From the NCBI GenBank assembly GCA_036679405.1, contig JAVBVZ010000046.1:1-59009 (forward strand): 59,009 bases of DNA. Direction: 5' to 3'. The translations under genes were made by a program, and so were the position numbers. Under the pieces are notes generated by a model. It ran no database searches, was not told the origin of the DNA, and worked only from the letters and a program-made list of their open reading frames with translations. Shown in pieces: positions 7,510-15,444 of this stretch. Numbering within the stretch: position 1 is the first letter of the stretch; each line of letters opens with the position of its first letter. Origin of the DNA: JAEYKI01 sp036679405 (GTDB lineage Bacteria; Bacillota; Clostridia; Christensenellales; Christensenellaceae).

Positions 7510-7555
7510 GACAATTATCGATATGTAGACAATAGCAGACATATCGATAATTGTC
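7510..7555. promoter_or_regulatory. 17-bp perfect inverted repeat, operator of arsR-MFS
   Basis: GACAATTATCGATATGT (7510-7526) and ACATATCGATAATTGTC (7539-7555) are perfect inverted copies separated by 12 bp. Each arm contains the palindrome TATCGATA, so there may be two dimer sites. The arms bracket the -10 box of the promoter at 7529-7557. Confidence 0.75.
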
Positions 7556-7557
7556 AA
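7529..7557 (-). promoter_or_regulatory. Promoter of the arsR-MFS operon
   Basis: On the minus strand TTGACA (7557-7552), 17-bp spacer, TATTGT (7534-7529). The -35 box overlaps the upstream operator arm and the start point falls in the other arm. Confidence 0.65.
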
Positions 7558-7754
7558 TATGTTATTTTTAATTATAAAAAATACGCCGTTTGGCTTTTCC
7601 CAACATAAAATCTCCCCTTAACTTACGGTATGCAAGTTAAAGAGAGACTCATTGGTGCACTTGATATTCAAAGTCATTGAAAACAGCTCATGCACAGATT
7701 TTTTATTGTGTCATGCAAGCCGCTTTCAGCTTCTTGCGCATTAAAAAGGCTGTA

Positions 7755-8492
7755 TTATTCCTCTTCCCCGCTAAGTTCCGCATTATGATACACATTTTGT
7801 ACGTCGTCCAGATCTTCCAGGGTATCCAGCATTCTTAAAACTTTTTCCTGCGTCTCCGCATCAGGCTCCACCGTATTTTGAGGAATCAAATCGATCTGCG
7901 CAGAAGCAAACGAATAACCTGCCTGTTCCAGCGCTTCGCGCACTGCAGAAAAATCATCCGGCGCAGTGGTTATTTCAAAAGCTTCTTCATTGGCGTCAAA
8001 ATCTTCCGCACCTGCATCGATTGCCGCCATGGTCAGCTCTTCCTCATCTGTTTTTCCGGTTCTTTCTATCACCAGTACGCCTTTACGTTCAAACATCCAC
8101 GCTACGCAGCCTGTCGCGCCTAGGCTTCCCCCGTTTTTATCAAAAGCATGCCGGACATCCCCGGCCGTACGGTTGCGGTTATCTGTGAGCGCCTGTACAA
8201 TAACGGCTACGCCGCCTGCGCCGTATCCTTCATAAACCATCTCTTCATAATTGATTGTCCCAAGTTCTCCCGCCGCTTTTTTAATGGAGCGGGTAATATT
8301 GTCGTTCGGCATATTGTTGGATTTGGCTTTGGCAACCGCATCTCTCAGCCGGGCGTTGGAAGCCGGGTCTGATCCTCCCTGCTTGACAGCAACGGCAATT
8401 TCCCTGCCTATTTTGGTAAAAATCTTTCCCCTTTGAGCATCAGCTTTGCCCTTTTTAAATTTTATGGTCGACCATTTTGAATGTCCAGACAT
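7755..8492 (-). CDS. yebC: YebC/PmpR family (TACO1) regulator
   Basis: A 245-residue protein opening with MSGHSKWSTIKFKKGKADA and continuing with RGKIFTKIGREI and NARLRDAVAKAKSNNMPND, diagnostic of YebC/PmpR/TACO1. Described in different bacteria as a transcription regulator and, more recently, as a ribosome-associated factor helping translation of proline-rich stretches; the sequence does not decide. Full family length, acidic C-terminus (LSGEEE). ATG at 8492 has AGGAG upstream. Monocistronic, with its own promoter at 8530-8558. Confidence 0.95.
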   Translation of the reverse strand: MSGHSKWSTIKFKKGKADAQRGKIFTKIGREIAVAVKQGGSDPASNARLRDAVAKAKSNNMPNDNITRSIKKAAGELGTINYEEMVYEGYGAGGVAVIVQALTDNRNRTAGDVRHAFDKNGGSLGATGCVAWMFERKGVLVIERTGKTDEEELTMAAIDAGAEDFDANEEAFEITTAPDDFSAVREALEQAGYSFASAQIDLIPQNTVEPDAETQEKVLRMLDTLEDLDDVQNVYHNAELSGEEE

Positions 8493-8529
8493 ATGAAATC
8501 TCCTGAATTTTTAATCTTTTCTTGCCAAA

Positions 8530-8558
8530 ATAGTAGCATAAAACACACGCTTTGACAA
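8530..8558 (-). promoter_or_regulatory. Promoter of yebC
   Basis: On the minus strand TTGTCA (8558-8553), 17-bp spacer, TACTAT (8535-8530). It lies about 40 bp before the start codon. Confidence 0.6.
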
Positions 8559-8696
8559 GCAATATCCCCTCTGCTTCCTCCCCGTTTTTCCTTTTGAAGA
8601 AGCCTTCAGGGCACTGCGGAGCACTCTGTTTTTGCCATTTTCCTTTCCAAACTTTTTGTTAACTTTTCCGCGGATATTATTTTATTTTGAAAAATA

Positions 8697-8705
8697 TGTT
8701 ATAAT
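8697..8705 (+). promoter_or_regulatory. Extended -10 promoter of the class A PBP gene
   Basis: TGTTATAAT: the extended -10 TG at 8697-8698 and TATAAT at 8700-8705. No clear -35 box is seen at 17 bp. The start codon is 49 bp further on. Confidence 0.5.
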
Positions 8706-8753
8706 ACTCAGTGAATTATTTCAGGTATTGTGAAAACTACGGAGGTATCATGC

Positions 8754-11606
8754 ATGTCTGAAAATCAAAAAAATACGGGCAATTCTTTTTTGTCCGTTTT
8801 TCAGAATATAGGGCATAAAATTGCCGGTGTTTTTAAATCCGGCACCAAAGACGAATCCGCGCCTGTGCCAAAACAGCCCCCCAAACCTTCTTTTCCAAAC
8901 AACGGTAACTCTATTGACAAAGATAAGACCGTTGTTTTTACAGAAAAGGAAATCAAAAACACAAAAAAGAACAATAAATTTGCGAACACCATGTATATGC
9001 CCGGCATTCAAAATGAAAAAGGCAAAAAAGCCGCCGGCTCTATGTTTGTGCCGCGCACCAAGCGTCCTAATTTTGCATTGGGCATTGTGCTGACCACTTT
9101 TAAACTCGGACTGGTTGCCATTTTTGTTATTGTGGCAATCGTCGCCGGACTGGTTTTCGGCCTCGCAAATGCATACCTTGAATCCACACCCGATCTGGAT
9201 GTTGGCAAGATCGAAGATCAGGATCTCACCTCATATATCTACGATCAGGACGGATCGCTCCTTGCAACTTATACGGGCAGCGAAAACCGTGACTTGGCGA
9301 CGCTGGATGAAATTCCGGAAGATTTGCAAAACGCCTTTATCGCCGTAGAAGATATTCGCTTTTACAGTCATAACGGCGTAGATATTAAACGTATATTGGG
9401 GTCTTTTGTTTCCAACATGACCTCCAGTACGGTGGAAGGCGGCAGTACGATTACCCAGCAGCTCATTAAAAACAGCATGCTGACTTCCGAGCGTTCTTAC
9501 AAACGGAAATTACAGGAAGCATATCTTGCAACCGAACTGGAAAAGAAATATACCAAGGACCAGATTCTTGAAGCTTACCTCAACACCATTCCGCTGGGCG
9601 GAACTGTCTACGGAGTCAAGGCGGCGGCTAAAGATTATTTTGGAAAAGAACTTTCCGAGCTCACGTTAAAAGAAATGGTCTGTCTGGCTGCGGTCACACA
9701 GTACCCACACGCCTATAACCCCCGCCGTGCTACTTATGTTGCGACCGAAAATCTGGGCGATCTGCAAAACCGAATGAACATTGTTGTCCAGCGCATGTAT
9801 GCGGCCGGTTTCATCACCAAAGAACAGTATGAAGAAACGTTCGTGCCCAAAAGCGTATGGGACAGCCCGGATTATTTGGAACAGTGGAAATCCGAAATGA
9901 ACATCCTGGAAACTTCTCCGGCCAATGAAATGTATCCTTATCCGCATTTTATTGAGTATGTGGTTTACAACGTGGAAACCATGTTCCTGCGCAAATACGA
10001 CATGGAAGACACGCCCGAAAACCGTGCGACCATTGAAAATGAGATCCGCTCCAACGGATACAAGATATACGCCACAATTGACGAAGATGTCCAAAACACG
10101 GTCCAAAGCACTATATCCGAATGGGATAACTATCCTGCGTTTTCAAACGAAGAGGATAATTATATTGTTCAAAGCGACGGCAGCGAAATTATTCAGCCTC
10201 AGGTATCCTCGGTTGTAATAGACAATGAAACAGGCTATATCGTAGCTATGATCGGCTCGCGCGATACCCCTACCAGTAAAAAAACCCTAAACCGCGCATA
10301 TGAAGCGCCTATGCCTGTCGGATCCGCCATCAAGCCCCTCACGGTTTACGGCCCGGCGTTTGATTTGGGCCTCTCTGCCGCTACGCCGATTGCCAACGTA
10401 CCCGTAGCTATTGACGGCTGGGATTCGGAAACCGGCTACCCCACCACCAGCCAGGGTACGCCCGGCCCGGTGTCTTTGCGGCAGGGCCTGGTGAGTTCTC
10501 TCAATATTGTGGCGGCCCGCACCCTTATGGACCATGTGGGACTTGCAAATGCCGCAAGTTATCTTGAAAAGTTGGACGTTGATATGGATAACGTAAGCGA
10601 AACCGGTGTAGGACTGGCGCTCGGCCAGTCGGGCCTTACTACCCTGGAAATGGCCGGCGGGTACGCCTGCATTGCAAACAACGGTTACTACCGCGAACCG
10701 GTCGCTTTTACCAAAGTGGAAGACAGTGCCGGCAACGTCATATTAAGTGCGGATGACTACCGTCATGAATATCAGGTGTATGACCCTTCAACTGCCTGGC
10801 TCCTGGTTGATATTTTAGAAGACGGCGTAGACCACGGGACAAGCACCCGCGCACAAATAGACGGAATTACGATTGCCGGCAAAACCGGTACGGTCGTAGA
10901 TAACCGCGGGGTTTTCTTTGCGGGCATCACGGGCTATTATACCTCCACCCTTTGGGTGGGGCACGACGGTTATAAGCCGTTTGTCAGCGGGATTGCTGCC
11001 TCAAATACGTCTGCGCCTCTCTGGCAGTCATACATGTCCCAAATTTATGAAGAAAAAGGACTCGGCGACAAAGCCATCATTGACAAAACAGCGGAAGAGG
11101 AAGGCCTTAAAGAAGTAACGGTCGACGCTATCATGGGCGGCGCACCGGTCGACGGTATTCCAAGCAATACGGACTGGGGCACCCAGCAGCCCACCCGGGT
11201 CAGCGATGTTTACCAACTGGCCGGACCAACCACCCCGGTAAATTCTACTCAAACATATGTACCGGTATTCCCGACAGATTCTCCGTATGCCATCTGGATG
11301 GCGTCAACCGGACAGCCGCTGGTCGTTAACGGCGTGACCATCTTAAACGGAAATCAGGCCACGGGCTCTTCTCAAAACAGCCGTGATTCAATTAATTACG
11401 CCAACAGCGTGGTCTCGGCCGTCAATGCGTTTTTAGCGCAGAACGCCGCCATTATTCCTGCGGATCAGGCAAATGCCCTGAGGGCCTCTCTTCAAAACCT
11501 GCAGGCCTTGATCAACAGCGGAACAGCTTCGGACGAAGCGATCATTACCGCCGCAAACAGCCTGAAAAAGGATATGGATGCCCTTAACGCCGCACTCAAT
11601 GCGTAA
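8754..11606 (+). CDS. Class A penicillin-binding protein (bifunctional)
   Basis: Polymerises and cross-links peptidoglycan at the outer face of the membrane. From ATG at 8754 (950 residues): a charged cytoplasmic tail of about 110 residues, one membrane anchor (FKLGLVAIFVIVAIVAGLVF), a GT51 glycosyltransferase domain (EDIRFYSHNGVDIKR, then EGGSTITQQLIKN), and a transpeptidase domain with all three motifs intact: SAIK (SxxK), SLN (SxN) and KTGT. The C-terminus is a linker plus a helical FIVAR-like repeat, perhaps for wall or glycan contact. GTG at 8730 is in frame, but GGAGG at 8741-8745 is correctly spaced only for 8754. Monocistronic. It contrasts with the motif-less class B protein at 30613-32772. 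Confidence 0.93.
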   Translation: MSENQKNTGNSFLSVFQNIGHKIAGVFKSGTKDESAPVPKQPPKPSFPNNGNSIDKDKTVVFTEKEIKNTKKNNKFANTMYMPGIQNEKGKKAAGSMFVPRTKRPNFALGIVLTTFKLGLVAIFVIVAIVAGLVFGLANAYLESTPDLDVGKIEDQDLTSYIYDQDGSLLATYTGSENRDLATLDEIPEDLQNAFIAVEDIRFYSHNGVDIKRILGSFVSNMTSSTVEGGSTITQQLIKNSMLTSERSYKRKLQEAYLATELEKKYTKDQILEAYLNTIPLGGTVYGVKAAAKDYFGKELSELTLKEMVCLAAVTQYPHAYNPRRATYVATENLGDLQNRMNIVVQRMYAAGFITKEQYEETFVPKSVWDSPDYLEQWKSEMNILETSPANEMYPYPHFIEYVVYNVETMFLRKYDMEDTPENRATIENEIRSNGYKIYATIDEDVQNTVQSTISEWDNYPAFSNEEDNYIVQSDGSEIIQPQVSSVVIDNETGYIVAMIGSRDTPTSKKTLNRAYEAPMPVGSAIKPLTVYGPAFDLGLSAATPIANVPVAIDGWDSETGYPTTSQGTPGPVSLRQGLVSSLNIVAARTLMDHVGLANAASYLEKLDVDMDNVSETGVGLALGQSGLTTLEMAGGYACIANNGYYREPVAFTKVEDSAGNVILSADDYRHEYQVYDPSTAWLLVDILEDGVDHGTSTRAQIDGITIAGKTGTVVDNRGVFFAGITGYYTSTLWVGHDGYKPFVSGIAASNTSAPLWQSYMSQIYEEKGLGDKAIIDKTAEEEGLKEVTVDAIMGGAPVDGIPSNTDWGTQQPTRVSDVYQLAGPTTPVNSTQTYVPVFPTDSPYAIWMASTGQPLVVNGVTILNGNQATGSSQNSRDSINYANSVVSAVNAFLAQNAAIIPADQANALRASLQNLQALINSGTASDEAIITAANSLKKDMDALNAALNA

Positions 11607-11633
11607 AAGGGGCTTTCACCAATAATCATATAT

Positions 11634-11663
11634 AAAAAGAGCACTGCAAGTGCTCTTTTTTTT
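11634..11663 (+). terminator. Intrinsic terminator after the class A PBP gene
   Basis: AGAGCACT (11638-11645) pairs with AGTGCTCT (11649-11656), loop GCA, with a T-run through 11663. Confidence 0.8.
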
Positions 11664-11739
11664 GTTTGCTTTTTAATATATTAAATCTCCTCCCGCCCTT
11701 TTAATAAATAAAAAAATTCTGCTTATTCAAAAAAACATT

Positions 11740-11768
11740 TACAAATACAACTATTGGTTGTATTATAA
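11740..11768 (+). promoter_or_regulatory. Promoter with embedded operator of the S24 repressor operon
   Basis: TTTACA (11740-11745), 17-bp spacer, TATTAT (11763-11768). The spacer is largely occupied by a perfect inverted repeat, AATACAAC (11746-11753) and GTTGTATT (11759-11766), with five bases between. A dimer bound there would block RNA polymerase, so the downstream repressor probably controls its own operon. Confidence 0.7.
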
Positions 11769-11792
11769 AATCATAAAGAAAAGGCGGTTCAT

Positions 11793-12401
11793 ATGCTGAA
11801 AGAAAAATTAAAACACTTACGTAAAAAACAGGCCCTTACCCAGTCCCAGCTTGCGCATCGGCTGGGTGTCTCCCAGCAGGCCGTAGCCAAATGGGAATCC
11901 GGCCGAGCACTCCCCGAACCAGCTATGCTGATTGCCATTTCAGAAATTTTATGCGTAAGCATAGATTATCTTCTTTCCGGTAAACCCGGTTTTCCGAAAG
12001 ACATACTTCCCTGCAAACCTTTTTTCTCCGTTCCACTGGTCGGAGAAGTCAAAGCGGGCTTCGGGCTGGATGCCTTTGAAGATCTTATGGGCTGCCATCC
12101 GGCGGAAGTGCGCGACCCTGACAATTATTTTTACCTGTCTGTCCGCGGCGACTCCATGGAGCCATATATCCGTCCGGGCGACCTGGCGCTGGTCCGCCGG
12201 CAAAACACGCTTCAAAGCGGCGAGATTGGCGTTATCCTTCTCCCCAGCGGGGAAGGCGTTCTAAAACGCTTTATTGCCGGCAACGGCTCTGTCCTCCTTG
12301 AATCTTTCAACCCTTCCACACCTCCTCTTTCCCTTTCAGGCCCGGAACTTGACGGCCTTGTCATTTTAGGTAAAGTTGTAGAAACCAAAACTTGTTGGTA
12401 A
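11793..12401 (+). CDS. XRE-HTH / S24 peptidase-type (LexA/CI-like) repressor
   Basis: A 202-residue self-cleaving-type repressor. Residues 1-60 are an XRE helix-turn-helix (LTQSQLAHRLGVSQQAVAKW). Residues about 78-202 are an S24 domain with the serine in RGDSMEP (S121) and the lysine in VLKRF (K158), the LexA Ser/Lys pair. VKAGF carries Ala88-Gly89, a plausible autocleavage bond. It lies 21 nt before a radical-SAM DNA-repair-type gene in the same orientation. Inference: DNA damage or another inducer triggers cleavage and release of the operon. ATG at 11793 has AAGGCGG upstream. A domesticated phage repressor is possible, but no phage genes are near. Confidence 0.87.
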   Translation: MLKEKLKHLRKKQALTQSQLAHRLGVSQQAVAKWESGRALPEPAMLIAISEILCVSIDYLLSGKPGFPKDILPCKPFFSVPLVGEVKAGFGLDAFEDLMGCHPAEVRDPDNYFYLSVRGDSMEPYIRPGDLALVRRQNTLQSGEIGVILLPSGEGVLKRFIAGNGSVLLESFNPSTPPLSLSGPELDGLVILGKVVETKTCW

Positions 12402-12422
12402 CCTTAAAAGGCGGTAATTGAT

Positions 12423-13751
12423 ATGGATATTATGCAAAAGCTCACTATACTTACGGAAGGAGCAAAATATGACGCTGCCTGCACCTCCTCCGGTACCGAG
12501 CGGCCGGGCAACAAAGGCCTGGGCAGTACACTGGCCGCCGGATGCTGCCACAGTTTTTCCGCAGACGGCCGCTGTGTCACCCTCCTCAAAGTTTTGATGA
12601 CCAATTATTGCATATATGACTGCAAATACTGTGTTAACCGTGCAAGTAACGATATTCCCCGCGCCGCCTTCACTCCGGACGAACTGGCTGACCTCACCAT
12701 TCAATTTTACCGCCGCAACTATATTGAAGGCCTGTTCCTCTCCAGCGGCGTCATCCAAAACCCGGACCATACTATGGAATTGCTTATAGCCGTTTTAAGC
12801 ACACTTCGCTACCGCCACAATTTCTGGGGCTATATCCATGTAAAAACCATTCCCGGCGCCTCTCCCGCCCTGATCACACGTCTCGGTCATCTGGCCGACC
12901 GCATCAGCGTGAATATTGAGCTCCCCAGTGAAAAAAGCCTTGAACGCCTTGCACCGGCCAAAACCAAAAAAGCTATTCTGCAGCCTATGGCGCAAATTGC
13001 AACCGAAATCCAATCAGGCAAATCTGCGGTATCCCTGTATAAAAATGCACCTCGCTTTGCCCCGGCCGGTCAGGCGACACAGATGATCATTGGAGCCAGC
13101 CCGGAATCCGACTTCCAGATTTTAAAATTATCTTCCGCACTGTACGGCAAGTACCGCCTCAAACGCGTATTCTATTCGGCATACATCCCGGTGACAGAAG
13201 ACAGTCTGTTGCCCGCGCTGGACACCAAACCGCCCCTTTTGCGCGAACACCGCTTTTACCAGGCAGACTGGCTTATGCGCTATTATAAATTCTCTGCCGG
13301 AGAAATTTTGAGCGAACAATCTCCAAATTTTAATCCGTTTTTGGATCCCAAAGCCAACTGGGCGGTAAACAACATCCATATTTTTCCGGTTGACGTCAAC
13401 CGGGCTTCTTTTGAAATTTTGCTTCGCGTGCCCGGTGTCGGCCCAACCGGTGCGCGGCATATCATCTCGGCCCGCCGCCACTGTGCGCTTACCTTTTCAG
13501 ATTTAAAGCGTATGGGAATCGTTTTAAAGCGCGCGCAGTTTTTTATTACGGCAGCAGATTACATGCCCCCGCTGCGAATGAACAAAGAATCCACAATACG
13601 CGCGCTGATTGATCCGGGAGTTTTTTCTTTTGGGACGGAACAATTGAGCTTTTTTCAGCCGGGCGCGCTTGCCCTTCCCACTGCGCGTGACGTCCGCAGC
13701 ATGAATGAAGCCGTAAAGGAGGCTGCAGTATGTCTGTCCGCCAGCCTTTAG
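12423..13751 (+). CDS. Radical SAM protein of the putative DNA modification/repair family (TIGR03916-like)
   Basis: A 442-residue protein. The radical-SAM cluster motif is CIYDCKYC (C63, C67, C70); further cysteines at 20, 41, 42 and 51 are typical of this family. The C-terminal third has a helix-hairpin-helix-like DNA-binding segment, VNRASFEILLRVPGVGPTGA, followed by SDLKRMGIVLKRAQFFI. Such proteins are regularly paired with a DUF4130/TIGR03915 partner, as here: the next gene overlaps by 22 bp. The exact chemistry is not established; DNA-base repair, loosely like spore photoproduct lyase, has been suggested from architecture. The upstream S24 repressor supports a damage-response role. ATG at 12423 follows AAGGCGG. 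Confidence 0.85.
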   Translation: MDIMQKLTILTEGAKYDAACTSSGTERPGNKGLGSTLAAGCCHSFSADGRCVTLLKVLMTNYCIYDCKYCVNRASNDIPRAAFTPDELADLTIQFYRRNYIEGLFLSSGVIQNPDHTMELLIAVLSTLRYRHNFWGYIHVKTIPGASPALITRLGHLADRISVNIELPSEKSLERLAPAKTKKAILQPMAQIATEIQSGKSAVSLYKNAPRFAPAGQATQMIIGASPESDFQILKLSSALYGKYRLKRVFYSAYIPVTEDSLLPALDTKPPLLREHRFYQADWLMRYYKFSAGEILSEQSPNFNPFLDPKANWAVNNIHIFPVDVNRASFEILLRVPGVGPTGARHIISARRHCALTFSDLKRMGIVLKRAQFFITAADYMPPLRMNKESTIRALIDPGVFSFGTEQLSFFQPGALALPTARDVRSMNEAVKEAAVCLSASL

Positions 13752-14503
13752 CCACGCCACAAAATGTTGTATATGTGTACGACGGGTCTCTTCCCGGGTT
13801 TTATTGCTGTATACATGAAAGCGTCTATGCGAATGAACTGCCCATTGCCATCTTCAGCCGGGACAATGTTCAGCCTACTCTGTGGCCGCAAAAACAGATT
13901 GCCACACATGAACCTACAGCAGCCAAAGTCAGATCCGCCATCCACAAAAAAATCTCTCTCCGTGCACTGCAGCTCACTGAAAACATATGCTTCAGCTGTC
14001 TTAAACAAAAAGAAATCTATCTGCTTCGTTTTCTGCTCAAAGGCTTTTACAAAGACAGCCACATTGCCGATATACTGGGCGACCCGGACGTATCCGTGCT
14101 TCTCAAAGCAGAAACCCATCTGCTGCACGAGCGTCACCTCCTGCTGGGCTTTGTTCGCTTTTCGGACTGTGGCGGCGCCTTGACTGCCAGTATTTCACCC
14201 AAAAATTTTATTCTTCCTTACATTGCCGGCCATTTTATCAGCCGCTTTTCGGGAGAAAACTTTATGATCTATGACAAAACCCATAAAGCCGCCCTTATCT
14301 ATCAGAACGGAAAAAAACAAATTATCAATGCGGAGGCCTTTACTCCGCCCGCCCTTTCACCACAAGAAACCTATTACCGCAACCTGTGGAAAAATTTTTA
14401 CGACACAGTCGCCATTCAATCCCGCACAAATCCCAAATGCCGCATGACGCACATGCCAAAACGTTACTGGGAAAACATGGTCGAAATGCAGGACCAGTAT
14501 TGA
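13730..14503 (+). CDS. DUF4130 / TIGR03915-type DNA metabolism protein
   Basis: A 257-residue protein, the usual partner of the preceding radical-SAM enzyme. Recognisable parts are VYVYDGSLPGFYCCIHESV at the N-terminus, HLLGFVRFSDCGG-type text in the middle (LLLGFVRFSDCGGALTA) and a C-terminal YYRNLWKNFYDTVAIQSR and RMTHMPKRYWENMVEM. These match the DUF4130 family, which is annotated as a probable DNA-metabolism protein with distant similarity to uracil-DNA glycosylase neighbours. ATG at 13730 overlaps the end of the upstream gene and has AAAGGAGG in front, so the pair is translationally coupled. Confidence 0.83.
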   Translation: MSVRQPLATPQNVVYVYDGSLPGFYCCIHESVYANELPIAIFSRDNVQPTLWPQKQIATHEPTAAKVRSAIHKKISLRALQLTENICFSCLKQKEIYLLRFLLKGFYKDSHIADILGDPDVSVLLKAETHLLHERHLLLGFVRFSDCGGALTASISPKNFILPYIAGHFISRFSGENFMIYDKTHKAALIYQNGKKQIINAEAFTPPALSPQETYYRNLWKNFYDTVAIQSRTNPKCRMTHMPKRYWENMVEMQDQY

Positions 14504-14656
14504 CTTCGTCTTTTAAAAAAATGTAAATATTACTATTTTTTCTATAACAATAATCATTTTACATTATTATGTATTATTCATTTTTTTTAGAAAATTTATG
14601 GCATTTTCTGTCGATTTATTGTATAGTAAAATTAATAATGGGAAAGGAGCTTGATA

Positions 14657-15199
14657 ATGAAAAAAATATTAATCGTGGTGATTGTTGTATCATTGGTGGT
14701 CGCTCTTACCGCTTGCGGCAACGCTCTTGAAGCGGCGGTCAGCCAAATGGCGGAGGAAGAAAATACTGCGCAAAGCAGCGAAAGCAGTGATTTGGTGGAT
14801 GACAGCAGTGCCGATGCTTCCATGGATATTGATATCAGTGAAGACGGCGGATCCATCAATATTTCAGGCGAGGACGGCAACATAAACATACAGGGTGACG
14901 AAAACGGAATGCCCTGGCCAAGCGATAAGCTTCCCTCCAGTGTACCCGAGATTTCCGGAGTGACCGTAGTTATGGTTATGGATATGGACGAAGGCGTTAT
15001 GGTTGCTTTTGAAGACTGTGACCAAACTGCGGCAGAATCTTATATATCCACCATTAAAGGTTCCGGATGGTCTACGGATATGGAACTGAATTCAGACGAC
15101 GGATACACCGGAATTTTCTCCAACGGAAGCGAAACTTTAACTTTCGGTTGGTCCAGCAGCGATGCTACCGGTTCAGTTATGTACGGAATGACGGAATAA
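14657..15199 (+). CDS. Small lipoprotein with a C-terminal GW-repeat-like domain
   Basis: A 180-residue secreted lipoprotein: a lysine start, a hydrophobic core and lipobox LTAC, so the mature protein begins at the cysteine near residue 20. A low-complexity acidic linker rich in Ser, Asp and Glu follows, then a domain of about 85 residues ending ESYISTIKGSGWSTDM...FGWSSSD. That last unit resembles the three repeats in the lipoprotein at 17956-19389. The function is unknown. ATG at 14657 has AAGGAG seven bases upstream; a TTG two codons earlier is in frame but badly spaced. A possible -10 (TATAGT, 14622-14627) lies upstream. Confidence 0.75.
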   Translation: MKKILIVVIVVSLVVALTACGNALEAAVSQMAEEENTAQSSESSDLVDDSSADASMDIDISEDGGSINISGEDGNINIQGDENGMPWPSDKLPSSVPEISGVTVVMVMDMDEGVMVAFEDCDQTAAESYISTIKGSGWSTDMELNSDDGYTGIFSNGSETLTFGWSSSDATGSVMYGMTE

Positions 15200-15212
15200 A
15201 GCCGCCTTTTCC

Positions 15213-15239
15213 AAGCTGCCCTTTCGGGCAGCTTTTTTT
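15213..15239 (+). terminator. Intrinsic terminator after the small lipoprotein gene
   Basis: AAGCTGCCC (15213-15221) pairs with GGGCAGCTT (15226-15234), loop TTTC, with a T-run following. Confidence 0.85.
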
Positions 15240-15281
15240 ATCTTTTTGCTTCCATTTTTTGTTCAATCACCATAAAATTTA

Positions 15282-15290
15282 TGTTATACT
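15282..15290 (+). promoter_or_regulatory. Upstream extended -10 promoter (P1) of the HD-RyR gene
   Basis: TGTTATACT with TATACT at 15285-15290. It lies 155 bp before the start codon and has the same extended -10 as P2 at 15405. No good -35 box is visible. Confidence 0.4.
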
Positions 15291-15363
15291 GTTTTTGTGC
15301 TTTTGCATCATCCCGGACTTTAGGCCGTACTTCCCGGCGCTTTTGATGCGGCAGTTTTATAAA

Positions 15364-15381
15364 GGATATTTTAAAATATCC
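15364..15381. promoter_or_regulatory. 18-bp perfect palindrome upstream of the HD-RyR gene
   Basis: GGATATTTTAAAATATCC is perfectly self-complementary. Its right edge is 23 bp before the TGTTATACT extended -10 box, where a -35 element would be expected but none is seen. This is the position of an activator site, or of a repressor blocking polymerase. Confidence 0.55.
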
Positions 15382-15404
15382 ATCCGGTAAAAAAATAAAG
15401 CATG

Positions 15405-15413
15405 TGTTATACT
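15405..15413 (+). promoter_or_regulatory. Proximal extended -10 promoter (P2) of the HD-RyR gene
   Basis: TGTTATACT with TATACT at 15408-15413, giving a start near 15420 and a leader of about 25 nt with GGGGGA as ribosome site. Confidence 0.45.
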
Positions 15414-15444
15414 GAAATAGGCTTTTTAGATTGGGGGAATTTTC

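Noticed and set aside
11793..14503. Prophage remnant (CI-like repressor)
   Set aside because: No integrase, phage structural or replication genes are near; the repressor is operonic with a radical-SAM/DUF4130 pair instead.
14504..14656. Inverted repeat AATGTAAA ... TTTACATT in the AT-rich gap before the small lipoprotein
   Set aside because: Arms of eight bases about 30 bp apart in very AT-rich DNA are expected by chance; no promoter geometry supports a site.
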